From: CAVVKW01 sp963749035
Lineage (GTDB): Bacteria; Verrucomicrobiota; Verrucomicrobiia; Chthoniobacterales; JAATET01
Direction: 5' to 3'
Assembly (NCBI GenBank): GCA_963749035.1
Contig: CAVVKW010000001.1
Location: 124,001-188,000 of the forward strand
DNA: 64,000 nucleotides
Positions 17,033 through 29,432 of the stretch are shown here, piece after piece; the first letter of the stretch is position 1, and each line of letters opens with the position of its first letter. The translations under genes were made by a program, and so were the position numbers. A model generated the notes under the pieces. The model saw only the letters and a list, made by a program, of their open reading frames with translations. It searched no databases and had not been told where the DNA came from.

Positions 17033-18049
17033 CTATTCGAAGAGGGGCAGCTGAGCAACCGGACCGACGCCAAGCGGACGAACGCGGTCAAAGATTCCTT
17101 CCGCAACTTCAGACCCCTTCGCGTAGCCCTCGAAAATCATCTCGAGTCGCGCATCCAGGTTGTCCACGTAGTGCAACGCAATGGCCTCCGGTGTCTTCGG
17201 AAGCACGGGGGAACCAAATTCCAGAGTCCCGTGGTGCGATAAAACCAAGTGGATCAAATGCAGGCGAACGGTTTCCGAATCTGGCTTCAGTTCACTCCAG
17301 CCATCTTTCCCAAGTTCGCGCCACAGCGCGTTCACGACCTCCACTCCGACCGAAATGTGCCCCATCAACTCTCCCCGCAGATCCCGCTCCATCGAAAAAC
17401 CCGCTTCCGGCGGGCAGGTCTCCCACAGCTTCCCGCAATCGTGAAACAAAACTCCAGCCGCCAGTAAATCCCGGTTCAGTCTCGGGTAGGCCTCACAGAT
17501 CGCCAGCGCCGACCGCATCATCTGCGCCGTGTGTTGTATCAATCCACCCCGCCGCGCGTGATGATTCATCCGCGCCGCCGCCGCTCTCGCGAACCGCAAT
17601 CCATACGCGTCTAAAAACCGCTCGCACACCGCCCTCAGCCGCACGTCTTCAATCGCCAGCACGGACTCGCGAATAAAGAGATAATCACGTTCCACCGCTT
17701 CGCGTTCCGCCGCCGATCCTGCGAACAGCGCTTCCCGATCGTCCGCGCCCAAGCGAGCCAACTCCCACCGCCGGGAATCCAATCCGAACGCTCCGTTGAC
17801 GTAAAACTCCCCCTCCACCGACACGCACTCCCCCGCCGCCAACGACTCGCAAACCCGAAAGTTCGGGGAATCCGACCACACTCTCAGGGTCAGAGCATCA
17901 CCCGCGTCCCTCAGCCGTAGCTCCCAGAACGGCTTCCCGTTGCTTCCCTCCTTCCGCTTGATTTCCTCCGCCTGCGCGTGCAGCGTCGCCGGCACGTTTC
18001 CCTCCTTCGCCGCAAATCGCAGGTCCGCGATTGTCATCCGCTCTCTCAT
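17033..18049 (-). CDS. OB-fold/HD-domain 3'-5' exoribonuclease-like protein (YhaM type)
   Basis: The 338 residues start with an OB-fold nucleic-acid-binding part (GKPFWELRLRDAGDALTLRVW near residue 40). An HD phosphohydrolase domain follows: HHARRGGLIQHTAQM near 158, the HD pair in LFHDCGKLWE near 200, and HLVLSHHG near 265. This order matches the YhaM family of RNases. The start is placed at the ATG complementary to 18047-18049 (MRERMTIADLR) because the nine residues upstream look unrelated. It is divergent from metH with about 70 bases between. Confidence 0.82.
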   Translation of the reverse strand: MRERMTIADLRFAAKEGNVPATLHAQAEEIKRKEGSNGKPFWELRLRDAGDALTLRVWSDSPNFRVCESLAAGECVSVEGEFYVNGAFGLDSRRWELARLGADDREALFAGSAAEREAVERDYLFIRESVLAIEDVRLRAVCERFLDAYGLRFARAAAARMNHHARRGGLIQHTAQMMRSALAICEAYPRLNRDLLAAGVLFHDCGKLWETCPPEAGFSMERDLRGELMGHISVGVEVVNALWRELGKDGWSELKPDSETVRLHLIHLVLSHHGTLEFGSPVLPKTPEAIALHYVDNLDARLEMIFEGYAKGSEVAEGIFDRVRPLGVGPVAQLPLFE

Positions 18050-18120
18050 ACCCGCAATCCTGAGACGAGCCCGCACCTCCCGTCAACGCCCGCCGAAACC
18101 CCTTGCGCCAAGAGAAACGC

Positions 18121-21888
<3,768 letters not shown>

Positions 21889-22320
21889 GCCAAAACGCTC
21901 ACGCGAAGCCGCGACGTCGCGAAGAACCTGTTCAACGGGAGCCGACGCACCCAGCGTCAGAAATGCTCCGCTTCCTCCTCAGCGACGTCCGAGCGACTGC
22001 TTCCCCGCCTGCTTCCAGATAACCTAAGACGAACTTCAGCAAATCACTGGTGGATCTTTGCGGCTCTGCGCCTCTGCGTGAGACCTGCGTTCATTTTATT
22101 TCCTTCGCGCCTTCGCGCGTTGACCCTCTCGCTCCCAGTCATCGTCTTTGCTCCCGCTCCTCCGCCCTTCGGGCTGCCTACCGGCAAGCTATGTCACTTG
22201 ACTCCCGCTGGCTCCATTGTCTCGCCCTTCGGATCCGGCAGCCGCCGGAAGCCGATCCACTCTGCCCCGCGGCTTCCAGGCCGCCGGTGCTAACGTCCGG
22301 AATTCATTATCTCCAGACAT
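21889..22320. other. Non-coding region between metH and HU
   Basis: About 430 bases with no supported gene or tRNA. It contains reverse-oriented and forward copies of the CTTCGCG/CTCTGCG repeat family (22059-22122) and GC-rich, pyrimidine-biased sequence with short CTTCGG-type stems (CCGCCCTTCGGGCTG around 22165). The open frames across it have no family resemblance. Confidence 0.5.
22059..22122. repeat. CTCTGCGCCTCTGCGTGAG / CTTCGCGCCTTCGCG dispersed repeats
   Basis: Both variants found in leuS (CTCTGCG and CTTCGCG forms) occur here in the same order-independent pairing, separated by an AT-rich TTCATTTTATTT segment. Confidence 0.65.
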
Positions 22321-22361
22321 GAGAAAACCCGTTTTGCCCCAATGGCCAAACGGGTTTTCTC
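22321..22361 (-). terminator. Long hairpin after the HU gene
   Basis: GAGAAAACCCGTTTTG pairs with CAAACGGGTTTTCTC (one bulge) around a ten-base loop. It lies 34 bases past the HU stop on the minus strand and could serve metH transcription as well. The U-rich arm supports intrinsic termination. Confidence 0.6.
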
Positions 22362-22394
22362 GGTGCGGGGGGGAAATCCGCTAGGGGAAAAGTT

Positions 22395-22670
22395 CTACAG
22401 CAGTTCTTTGAATGCTTTTCCGGCGGTGAACTTCACGCTCTTCGACGCCTTGATCTTGATCTTTTCGCCTGTCTTGGGATTGACGCCGGTGCGTGCCTTG
22501 CGAGCCGCAACCTTGAACGTTCCAAACCCAACGAGCTGGACAATCTTCGTTTTTTTGACACCAAGCTTGATCGAATCGATCACTGCCGCGAGAGCGCGTT
22601 CCGCGTCGGCTTTGCTTGCTTCCTTGCCGAGCGATTTCTGGACGGCTTCAACGAGTTCAACTTTGTTCAT
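22395..22670 (-). CDS. HU-family DNA-binding protein
   Basis: Small nucleoid protein of 91 residues, the usual HU/IHF length, that bends DNA as a dimer. It begins MNKVELVEAVQKSLGKEAS and carries the beta-arm GFGTFKVAARKARTGVNPKTGEKI with the conserved proline. An in-frame start at 22724 would add 18 residues that are not family-like, so the ATG complementary to 22668-22670 is chosen. Hu, together with the histone-like protein at 16587, indicates two different DNA-packaging proteins in this region. Confidence 0.95.
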   Translation of the reverse strand: MNKVELVEAVQKSLGKEASKADAERALAAVIDSIKLGVKKTKIVQLVGFGTFKVAARKARTGVNPKTGEKIKIKASKSVKFTAGKAFKELL

Positions 22671-22710
22671 GGAAATTTGTTTTGGGAACCCCGGAGAGGA
22701 GGTGACAAGA

Positions 22711-22740
22711 AAGCTACTGTTCAAAGGACTGCGTTGTCAA
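22711..22740 (-). promoter_or_regulatory. Candidate promoter of the HU gene
   Basis: On the minus strand a perfect TTGACA (22735-22740) is followed after 18 bases by TAGCTT (22711-22716), a poor -10 match. The position, about 40 bases before the start codon, is suitable. Confidence 0.3.
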
Positions 22741-22844
22741 TCATCGCATTGCCATTTTCTCGTAGTTTTTCGAAATAAACCGGCTCAGCCTCCGAGGTCG
22801 CTCCCAATTTCCCCACCGCCTTTCACCTCTCCTTCAACCAGCCG

Positions 22845-23387
22845 ATGAATTTCGAAACCCAGATCAACCGATTTCTCAGTCGGCGCCCGACCATCGCAGC
22901 TTCCGCATTCATCGCGCCGCACACCTTCGTTCACGGCGACGTCACGATCGGCGAACAGGCCAGCATCTGGCCCCAGTGTTCGCTGCGCGGAGACGTCTCG
23001 TCCATTCACATCGGCGCCCACTCGAACGTTCAGGACGGCACCGTCGTCCACGTCGCCGACAACCTGCCAGCCATCGTCGGCGAGTGGGTCACCGTCGGTC
23101 ACCAAGCCACCGTCCACGCCTGCACCGTCGAAGACGAAGTCCTCGTCGGAATGGGAGCGATCATTCTCGACGGTGCCCGGATCGGATCCCGCTCCATCAT
23201 CGGAGCAAATTCCACCGTCACGATGAAGACCGAGATTCCCCCGGGCTCACTCGTCCTCGGATCACCCGGCAAAGTCGTTCGCCAACTTTCACCGGAGGAG
23301 CAGAACGGCATCCGCACCTGGGCGGAGCGCTACGTCACGCTTTCCCGACGTTACCTTGCCGAGTTCCCGCTCGAACACCGTTGTTAG
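22845..23387 (+). CDS. Gamma-carbonic anhydrase-like hexapeptide-repeat protein
   Basis: A 180-residue left-handed beta-helix protein of the YrdA/PaaY/gamma-carbonic anhydrase group. The repeating I-G-x-x-x-x-I pattern is clear through FVHGDVTIGEQASIWPQCSL, SNVQDGTVVHV, VTVGHQATVHACTV and ARIGSRSIIGANSTV. The His residues of VVHV, VGHQ and VHAC correspond to the metal ligands of the family. A short C-terminal helix follows PGSLVLGSPGKVVR. Function in this organism could be carbonic anhydrase or an acyltransferase-related one. Confidence 0.88.
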   Translation: MNFETQINRFLSRRPTIAASAFIAPHTFVHGDVTIGEQASIWPQCSLRGDVSSIHIGAHSNVQDGTVVHVADNLPAIVGEWVTVGHQATVHACTVEDEVLVGMGAIILDGARIGSRSIIGANSTVTMKTEIPPGSLVLGSPGKVVRQLSPEEQNGIRTWAERYVTLSRRYLAEFPLEHRC

Positions 23388-23415
23388 AACGCCCCGCCGC
23401 TGGTAAGTTTGCGTC

Positions 23416-23898
23416 ATGAGCAAGGCGGTCGTCGAAGTGCACGTCAAAGCACTGATCCCCACGAACGGCGGGTGCGCTGTGTTCATCGGAAATTCCGAGA
23501 AACTCTTCGTCATCCACGTCGACCCGAGCGTTGGCAGCGCGATTGCCATGTTCATGAGCGGCCAGAAAAAGGAGCGTCCTCTCACCCACGATCTCATGGC
23601 GCTTCTCCTCTCAGCGGTCGGCGCAAAGGTCGAACGCATCGTCATCAACGACCTCAAGGACGGCACCTACTTCGGACGGCTCATCATCACTGCGGAAAAC
23701 GAAATCCATCAGCGCAAAATCATCGAGCTCGACGCCCGTCCCAGCGATTGCATCGCCCTGGCCTCCCAGCAAAACGCGAAGATCTACGTCAGCGCCCACG
23801 TGTGGGACGAAGTCGACGACATGAGCGAAGTCCTCGAAGAAATCAAATCCGACGACAACTCCACCGAAGAAGACGATCCGGATCTTTCCACAGATTAA
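23416..23898 (+). CDS. Bifunctional nuclease family protein (DUF151)
   Basis: A 160-residue DUF151 protein; plant and some bacterial members have DNase and RNase activity. Family blocks seen are VFIGNSEKLFVIHVDPSVGSAIA, RPLTHDLMALLLSAVGAKV, LKDGTYFGRLII and ELDARPSDCIALA. The C-terminus is acidic. The last codons and the TAA (CCACAGATTAA) look like an edge of the CTGCGG...TTTAATCTG repeat family that follows in the gap. Confidence 0.88.
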   Translation: MSKAVVEVHVKALIPTNGGCAVFIGNSEKLFVIHVDPSVGSAIAMFMSGQKKERPLTHDLMALLLSAVGAKVERIVINDLKDGTYFGRLIITAENEIHQRKIIELDARPSDCIALASQQNAKIYVSAHVWDEVDDMSEVLEEIKSDDNSTEEDDPDLSTD

Positions 23899-23948
23899 AC
23901 GGAAGTGCGCGAATTGCGTGAGGGATCTTCGGTCCCAAAACTGAAACC

Positions 23949-23985
23949 AGAAATCTGCGTCCTTCTGTTTAATCTGCGGACGAAC
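23949..23985. repeat. CTGCGTCCTTCTGTTTAATCTGCGGA-family dispersed repeat
   Basis: Second of three near-identical copies in the window; it ends one base before the dcd stop codon complement, between the converging bifunctional nuclease gene and dcd. Confidence 0.7.
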
Positions 23986-23986
23986 C

Positions 23987-24556
23987 TCACATCCGCGGAA
24001 TCGTGATCCCGCGCTGCTTCATGTATTTCCCCCCGCGATCCGCGTAGCTCGTTTCGCAAACCTCATCCCCCTGAAAAAACACCACCTGCGCCAGCCCTTC
24101 GTTCGCGTAGATCTTCGCGGGGAGCGGCGTGGTGTTGGAAATTTCCAACGTCACGTGACCCTCCCACTCGGGCTCGAACGGCGTCACGTTCACGATGATT
24201 CCGCACCGCGCATACGTCGATTTCCCCACGCAGATCGTCAGCACATCCCGCGGAATCCGGAAGTATTCCACGCTTCTCGCCAGCGCGAACGAGTTCGGCG
24301 GCACGATGCAGATTTCCGTTTCCATGTCGACGAACGACCGGTCGTCGAACGCCTTCGGATCGACAACGGTATTGTAAACGTTCGTGAAAACCTTGAACTC
24401 CGAAGACACGCGAAGATCGTAACCATAACTCGAAAGACCGTAGCTGATCAGTCGTTCTCCCGCGGGATCGTGCCGCACCTGCTCCTCGGAAAACGGCTCG
24501 ATCATTCCCCGCTCCACCGCCATCCGACGAATCCACTTATCTGAACAAACCGACAT
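23987..24556 (-). CDS. dcd: dCTP deaminase
   Basis: Converts dCTP to dUTP for thymidylate synthesis. The 189 residues begin MSVCSDKWIRRMAVERGMIEPF, as in the common bacterial form. They include the YGYDLRVSSEFKVF and IVPPNSFALARSVEYFRIP blocks, the active-site VGKSTYARCGI and NVTPFEPEWEGHVTLEISN (with the catalytic Glu), and YANEGLAQVVFF. The start codon shares three bases (CATG palindrome) with the start of the divergent chelatase gene, so at least one promoter must lie inside the neighbour's 5' region. Confidence 0.95.
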   Translation of the reverse strand: MSVCSDKWIRRMAVERGMIEPFSEEQVRHDPAGERLISYGLSSYGYDLRVSSEFKVFTNVYNTVVDPKAFDDRSFVDMETEICIVPPNSFALARSVEYFRIPRDVLTICVGKSTYARCGIIVNVTPFEPEWEGHVTLEISNTTPLPAKIYANEGLAQVVFFQGDEVCETSYADRGGKYMKQRGITIPRM

Positions 24557-25415
24557 GAGCACCGAACTACACGAAGCGCCCCCACTCCCCCAATCGAAAA
24601 TCAACGACCCTCGATCAAAACTCCACAGCGCTCTCGTGCTCATCGGTCACGGTTCCACCCTCAACCCGGACTCCAGCGCCCCCACCCACGACCACGCCGC
24701 CACCATCCGCGCCCGCGGCATCTTCGGCGAAGTTGTTTCCACCTTCTGGAAGGAAGAACCCTCGTTCCGCGAGGTTCTGAGGATGATCGAAGCCGACGAC
24801 ATCTACCTCGTGCCGAATTTCATCAGCGAAGGGTATTTCACCCAGACGGTCATCCCGCGCGAACTCGAACTCGACGGACCCGTCACGCGCGTCGGCTCCC
24901 GCACCCTGAAGTATTGCGAGCCAGTCGGCAGCCACCCCGCCATGACCGACGTGATCCTTCAGCGAGCCCGTGAGACCGCCCCCTCCGTCGATCCTGCCGC
25001 GGCCAGCCTACTCATCGTCGGTCACGGCACCGGTCTCAACGATAACTCCGCCAAGGCCGCCAAAGACCAGGTCCGGTGGATCAGTGACCTCGGAATCTAC
25101 GGCGAAGTCCTCGCCACCTACATGGAGGAGCCCCCCCTCATCTCCGAGTGGGACACGATCACCAAACACCCCGACGTCGTCGTCGTTCCGTTCTTCATCG
25201 CCGACGGTCTCCACAGTTATCAGGACATCCCCGTCCTTCTCGGAACCGAAGAAGAGGGTGCTCCCGCCGCCAGTCAACGTGACGTCTTCCGGAAAAATCC
25301 CCACTCGCTCCGCGGCAAGCGCGTGCACTACGCCAGCGCCATCGGCACGGAACCGTCCATGGTCGACGTCATCCTCGAGCAGGTCTCCGCGTTCGATGCC
25401 GCCCACCCGGAATAA
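24555..25415 (+). CDS. CbiX/SirB-type chelatase
   Basis: A 286-residue protein with two CbiX-like halves, the architecture of sirohydrochlorin cobalto- or ferrochelatases. The metal-binding His of each half appears in VLIGHGST near residue 33 and LLIVGHGTG near 155, with HSYQDIPVLLG later on. The metal (cobalt or iron) cannot be read from the sequence; metH in the same window needs cobalamin. The first 25 residues include a degraded AATCGAAAATCAACG repeat and are not conserved-looking, so the true start could be a GTG near 24637. Confidence 0.82.
   Translation: MSTELHEAPPLPQSKINDPRSKLHSALVLIGHGSTLNPDSSAPTHDHAATIRARGIFGEVVSTFWKEEPSFREVLRMIEADDIYLVPNFISEGYFTQTVIPRELELDGPVTRVGSRTLKYCEPVGSHPAMTDVILQRARETAPSVDPAAASLLIVGHGTGLNDNSAKAAKDQVRWISDLGIYGEVLATYMEEPPLISEWDTITKHPDVVVVPFFIADGLHSYQDIPVLLGTEEEGAPAASQRDVFRKNPHSLRGKRVHYASAIGTEPSMVDVILEQVSAFDAAHPE
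24591..24624. repeat. Degenerate AATCCAAAATCC-family repeat at the dcd/chelatase start
   Basis: CAATCGAAAATCAACGACCCTCGATCAAAA resembles the family seen at 4904-4940, which likewise sits at a divergent gene pair. It codes for PQSKINDPRSK in the chelatase frame. Confidence 0.4.
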
Positions 25416-25552
25416 GCCGATCCGGCGCGCGACCTCGAGCTCGGGAGACGAGCCCAAAACCCCCACCTTTCGAATTCGACGCTGGTCGCGGTGCGAGCGA
25501 AACGCCGAACCCGCCCGGCACGGAATTCCCGTCCCTGCCGATCTTACAACCT

Positions 25553-28024
25553 CTAAAACTCGATCGCCTTCGGGGGCTCGATCGCGATCGCCGGCATGGA
25601 ACTGCTGACGTCCATTGGCCGGACCGCCTCCGCCTTCCGGACCTCGCGCGGCCCCTCCGGCACCGCCTCGGCAGCGACCGCCGTGGCAGCCTCCGCGTCC
25701 TTCATCGCCGCGTCCGCCACTTGCTGATCGACCGGCAAAGCTTTCGCGACCGGAATCTCGTCCTCCCGCATCCGCATCGCCGCTGGCCGCACGGATTGAT
25801 AAACGTCATTGAGTCCGACCAAAGCCGGCTCCGATACCGCGATCGGACGGACCATTGCCAGATCCACCGCCGACGCCGCCCGCGGCCACTCCGACTCCTC
25901 CCGCTCTTCCGCGTAAAGTCGCATTCCGCTGCCGTGCACGTCGCAGGCGATGCTCGGCTTCTGAGCTTCCGTCGCGTATTCGATGTAACTCGTTTTCACC
26001 ATCTTCCGCTCGCCGGTCTGCGGATCCACCAGCGATTCCTCGCACCGAGGCGTCTCGAGTAACCCGGATTCGCGGCAGATCATGTAGGGCGTGACCGACT
26101 CCGGCGCGGTAAACGGCTCGGGCTTGAAATCATTCACGGAGGCGTTCATGACGTTCGTCCAGACGGGCAACGCGAGCTGATTCCCGAAAGCTCCCCGATA
26201 AATTCGACGCGGCTTGTCGAAGCCGACCCACACCCCACACGTCACCGCAGTCGTGTAACCGACGAAGTATGTGTCGGTGAAATTGTAAGCCGTCCCCGTC
26301 TTGCCAGCCGCCGGATAGTTCCCGAGCCCGTCGCGAACCACCGCCGCCTGACCCGTCCCCTCGCGAAGTGCATCTTCGAGCTGGGTGTTGATCTGAAACG
26401 CGGTCGCGTCCGACATCACCGGCACCTTCGTCGGCTCCGCCTCGTAGATCACGCGGTCACCGTCGACGATCTTCTGAATGATGTAGGGCTGTTTGGCCCG
26501 CCACCCCTTCCCCGGAAACGTGGAATACGCCAACGTCAGATCTTCCAGTGACATCTCGCTGGTCCCGAGGAACGCGTTCGAGAATTGACGGATCGGCGTG
26601 GAGATTCCCGCCTTGGCGGCCAGCTTCGTAACCGCGTCCAACCCCGCTTCCCAGCCCAACCGAACGGTCGCTCCGTTCTTCGATTTTACCAACGCCTCGC
26701 GCGCCAGTATGTTTCCCTCGTATTCATTGTCCGTTCGCTCGACGCCCCACTCACCCAGAATCCCGGTCGTTCCACCGATGTTGACGTAGCGGTTGTCGAG
26801 CGCCGCGTCCTGCACCATGCGGCCCGGGAAAATTCCCTTCTCATACGCGGCCGCAAAAACGAACGGTGTAAAAGCCGTCCCCGCCGGTCGCCGGGACTGA
26901 AAAGCGCGGTTGTATTCGCTGTGTTTGAATTCCCGGCCGCCGATCAGCGTCAACACCCCACCCGTCGCGTTGTCCAAGGCAAACACCGCTCCCTGCAGGT
27001 AATCCGGCGTCGGAGCCTGCGCGCTCGGGAAACCGCCGGTCCGCAACGTTTTCTCGGTATCGGCGAATTCCTGCACGAAGTCCGGATAGGTCTGATGATC
27101 GTATTCATCCCGATCTTCGACCGTGTTCAAGCTGTTCCGCAAAGCCACCTCCCCCGCGCGCTGCATGTCCAAGTCCAGCGTCGTGTAGATTTCGAACCCT
27201 CCATTCATCGCCCGTTCGTAGCCTAGAGCCGCGATGGCCTGCTGCCGGACGTAGTCCACGGCGTAAGACACCTTGTAGGGATTGCTCCGCCGACGCGTCA
27301 CCATCGGGGCTCCGCGATCCCGCTGCTCCTGCTCCTTCGAGATGAACCCCAGGTCCTCCATCTTACCCAGGACCACGTCCCGCGCACCCTTCGCACCCTC
27401 CGGATTATTCCAAGGCGACAGCCCATTCGGGCTCTTCAACAACCCCGCCAGCGTCGCACATTGGCCCGCCGTCATCTCCTCCGCCGGAACTCCAAAGTAA
27501 CCGCGCGCCGCCGCCTCGACCCCGTAGAGACCGGAGCCGAAGTAAACCCGGTTCAGATAGAGCTCCATGATCTTCTGTTTCGAAAATCGCGCTTCGACCC
27601 GACCCGCGAGCAGGATCTCGATGATCTTGCGCTCGTAGGTTTTTTCGAACATGTCGAAGGAATTTCGAGCCAATTGCTGCGTCACCGTGCTTGCCCCCTG
27701 CTTGTTGCGACCCGCGCGATAGTTCGCGATCGCGGCGCGCATGATGCCGAAATAATCGACGCCACTGTGCGTCCAGAATCGGTTGTCCTCAGCCGCCACC
27801 ACCGCGTCGACCATCAGCCGGGGGATCTTATCGTAGGGGATCGGATTCCGGTTCTGGATGAAGATCTTTCCAAATTGCGTCCCGTTCCGGTCAAAGAGCA
27901 AAGTCGATGCCTCCATCTTCTCCATCTCGTTCAGATCATACGCACCCGCCCGAGCCTCATACTTCGACTTCAGCACCGAAGCCGAGATCAGGCCCACGAC
28001 GGCCAGCACCGCGAGGCCAAGCAA
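25553..28024 (-). CDS. PBP1A-like penicillin-binding protein with altered transpeptidase active site
   Basis: An 823-residue class A penicillin-binding protein. After one membrane segment (LAVLAVVGLISASVL) comes the glycosyltransferase domain with AAEDNRFWTHSGVD near residue 78 and GASTVTQQLARN near 110, both intact. In the transpeptidase domain the SxN motif (KSKNGAT) and KTGT motif (AAGKTGTAYNF) are present. The SxxK motif, however, reads Thr383-Ala-Phe-Thr386 in RRPAGTAFTPF, lacking both catalytic Ser and Lys. The C-terminal 130 residues are an Ala/Glu/Val-rich tail. The TTG at 28022 is the only usual start, yet the frame upstream encodes an Arg-rich cytoplasmic-like segment to 28150, so the start is uncertain. 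It is divergent from an L,D-transpeptidase. Confidence 0.9.
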   Translation of the reverse strand: MLGLAVLAVVGLISASVLKSKYEARAGAYDLNEMEKMEASTLLFDRNGTQFGKIFIQNRNPIPYDKIPRLMVDAVVAAEDNRFWTHSGVDYFGIMRAAIANYRAGRNKQGASTVTQQLARNSFDMFEKTYERKIIEILLAGRVEARFSKQKIMELYLNRVYFGSGLYGVEAAARGYFGVPAEEMTAGQCATLAGLLKSPNGLSPWNNPEGAKGARDVVLGKMEDLGFISKEQEQRDRGAPMVTRRRSNPYKVSYAVDYVRQQAIAALGYERAMNGGFEIYTTLDLDMQRAGEVALRNSLNTVEDRDEYDHQTYPDFVQEFADTEKTLRTGGFPSAQAPTPDYLQGAVFALDNATGGVLTLIGGREFKHSEYNRAFQSRRPAGTAFTPFVFAAAYEKGIFPGRMVQDAALDNRYVNIGGTTGILGEWGVERTDNEYEGNILAREALVKSKNGATVRLGWEAGLDAVTKLAAKAGISTPIRQFSNAFLGTSEMSLEDLTLAYSTFPGKGWRAKQPYIIQKIVDGDRVIYEAEPTKVPVMSDATAFQINTQLEDALREGTGQAAVVRDGLGNYPAAGKTGTAYNFTDTYFVGYTTAVTCGVWVGFDKPRRIYRGAFGNQLALPVWTNVMNASVNDFKPEPFTAPESVTPYMICRESGLLETPRCEESLVDPQTGERKMVKTSYIEYATEAQKPSIACDVHGSGMRLYAEEREESEWPRAASAVDLAMVRPIAVSEPALVGLNDVYQSVRPAAMRMREDEIPVAKALPVDQQVADAAMKDAEAATAVAAEAVPEGPREVRKAEAVRPMDVSSSMPAIAIEPPKAIEF

Positions 28025-28226
28025 CGGCCCCCAAAACCAGGGTTTCCGGTAAAACTTCCGCCGACGGCGACGGCGCGGCCGCTCCTCCCAACTGTAATAA
28101 TCCTGTCCGATAGCGCGGACTACATTCCACGAGAAACCCGCGAGAGCAAATCAGAAAAGCGCATTCCGCCCCGCGACCCGCACCGCCCTTGCAATCGATC
28201 GCGATCGGGCCAGAATTCATCCCACC

Positions 28227-29417
28227 ATGACCCGCTCGATTCTCCTGCTCGGCGCGATTTCGCTCGCTGCTCTATCTGCACCGCTCGCTGCGCAACCCGC
28301 CGCCTCCGTTGGCAAGATCGAGACGCCAGCCATCGACAGCCCCATGCGGCTGGAACTGCTCAAAGTTCAGATCGTTCTTGATCGCGCCGGATTCCGACCC
28401 GGCAAGCTCGACGGACTCGGCGGCGAATTCACCCAAGCCGCGCACGATCGTTACAACATCGCCAACGACATCCCGACGGGTCAGCGCCTCGATCTCTCCG
28501 ACGTCGCCGAGCCGTTCCGCGAATACACACTCACCGAAGAAGATCTCGAGTGGGTCGGCAAAACCGCCTCGACCCCCGCCGCGCAGGAGAAACTTCCCAA
28601 CATGCCTTACGCCAACGCGTGGGAACTCATCGCGGAAAAATTCCACGCTGATCTCGACTACGTCCGTGAGCTGAACCCGGACATCTCCAATCCCGAGCCC
28701 GGCACGATCTTCCGTGTCCCGGACGTCGAAGAATTTTCCATGCAACGAGTCGTCGCTCTCAACGAAGAGCGGGCCGCCGCCGCAACCGCGAAGAAGAAGG
28801 CAGCGGAAGAGGCGGAGGCAGAACCCCCAGCCGCCGAGGAAGCCGCACCCGCCCCGTCCCCGACGGCCACCGCCACTCCCGCCCCAGCGGGTGTGGAAAC
28901 GATCGACCCCGAAAACACCGCCGTCGAGGACTCCGCTCTCCTCGTCGACCAAGATGCCACGCCGACGCCGACCCCCAGCCCCACTCCGGAGCCGACTCCG
29001 GAACCAGACCCGGTCGTTCACCTCGTCATCCTGCGTGAGCCGCGCATCATCGAGCTCTACGAAGACGATAAGCTGACGGGCTCATTCCCCTGCACACCGG
29101 GCTCCGGACGCGTCCCCGTGCCCGTCGGCACTTGGGAAATCACCTCGAACATCCTCATGCCCTACTTCCGCTACGATAAGTCCGTGCTCAAGGACGGCAC
29201 CCGCAGCGACAACGCCTTCAACATCCCGCCCGGACCCAACAACTACGTGGGCATCGTCTGGATGGGAATCAACCGGAAGAGCGTGGGCATCCACGGCACC
29301 AACAGCCCCGACCAGATTGGGCGCAACGAAAGCAGCGGCTGCATCCGCCTCGCGAATTGGGACGCCTTCACCGTAGCCCAAAAGGTCAAGAAAGGCACCG
29401 AGGTCGAGGTGCGATAG
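28227..29417 (+). CDS. L,D-transpeptidase (YkuD domain) with LysM-like and linker regions
   Basis: A 396-residue periplasmic enzyme that would form 3-3 peptidoglycan cross-links or attach proteins. It has a signal peptide (LLLGAISLAALSAPLAAQ) and a peptidoglycan-binding-like region near residues 40-90 (KVQIVLDRAGFRPGKLDG). A LysM-like block with PYANAWELIAEKFHADLDYVRELNP follows, then a long Ala/Pro/Thr/Glu linker. The YkuD domain from about 265 ends in the catalytic region GIHGT...GRNESSGCIRLANWDA, containing His and the nucleophilic Cys. It is divergent from the PBP1A-like gene whose transpeptidase motif is altered, which may be functionally relevant. Confidence 0.92.
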   Translation: MTRSILLLGAISLAALSAPLAAQPAASVGKIETPAIDSPMRLELLKVQIVLDRAGFRPGKLDGLGGEFTQAAHDRYNIANDIPTGQRLDLSDVAEPFREYTLTEEDLEWVGKTASTPAAQEKLPNMPYANAWELIAEKFHADLDYVRELNPDISNPEPGTIFRVPDVEEFSMQRVVALNEERAAAATAKKKAAEEAEAEPPAAEEAAPAPSPTATATPAPAGVETIDPENTAVEDSALLVDQDATPTPTPSPTPEPTPEPDPVVHLVILREPRIIELYEDDKLTGSFPCTPGSGRVPVPVGTWEITSNILMPYFRYDKSVLKDGTRSDNAFNIPPGPNNYVGIVWMGINRKSVGIHGTNSPDQIGRNESSGCIRLANWDAFTVAQKVKKGTEVEVR

Positions 29418-29432
29418 CCCGCCACCCGCGGC

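Noticed and set aside
18050..18120. Possible cobalamin riboswitch before metH
   Set aside because: The gap to the divergent gene is about 70 bases, too short, and no B12-box-like sequence is seen.
21889..22394. tRNA or other structured RNA in the metH-HU gap
   Set aside because: No cloverleaf or known RNA motif could be drawn; the short stems seen are isolated and part of repeats.
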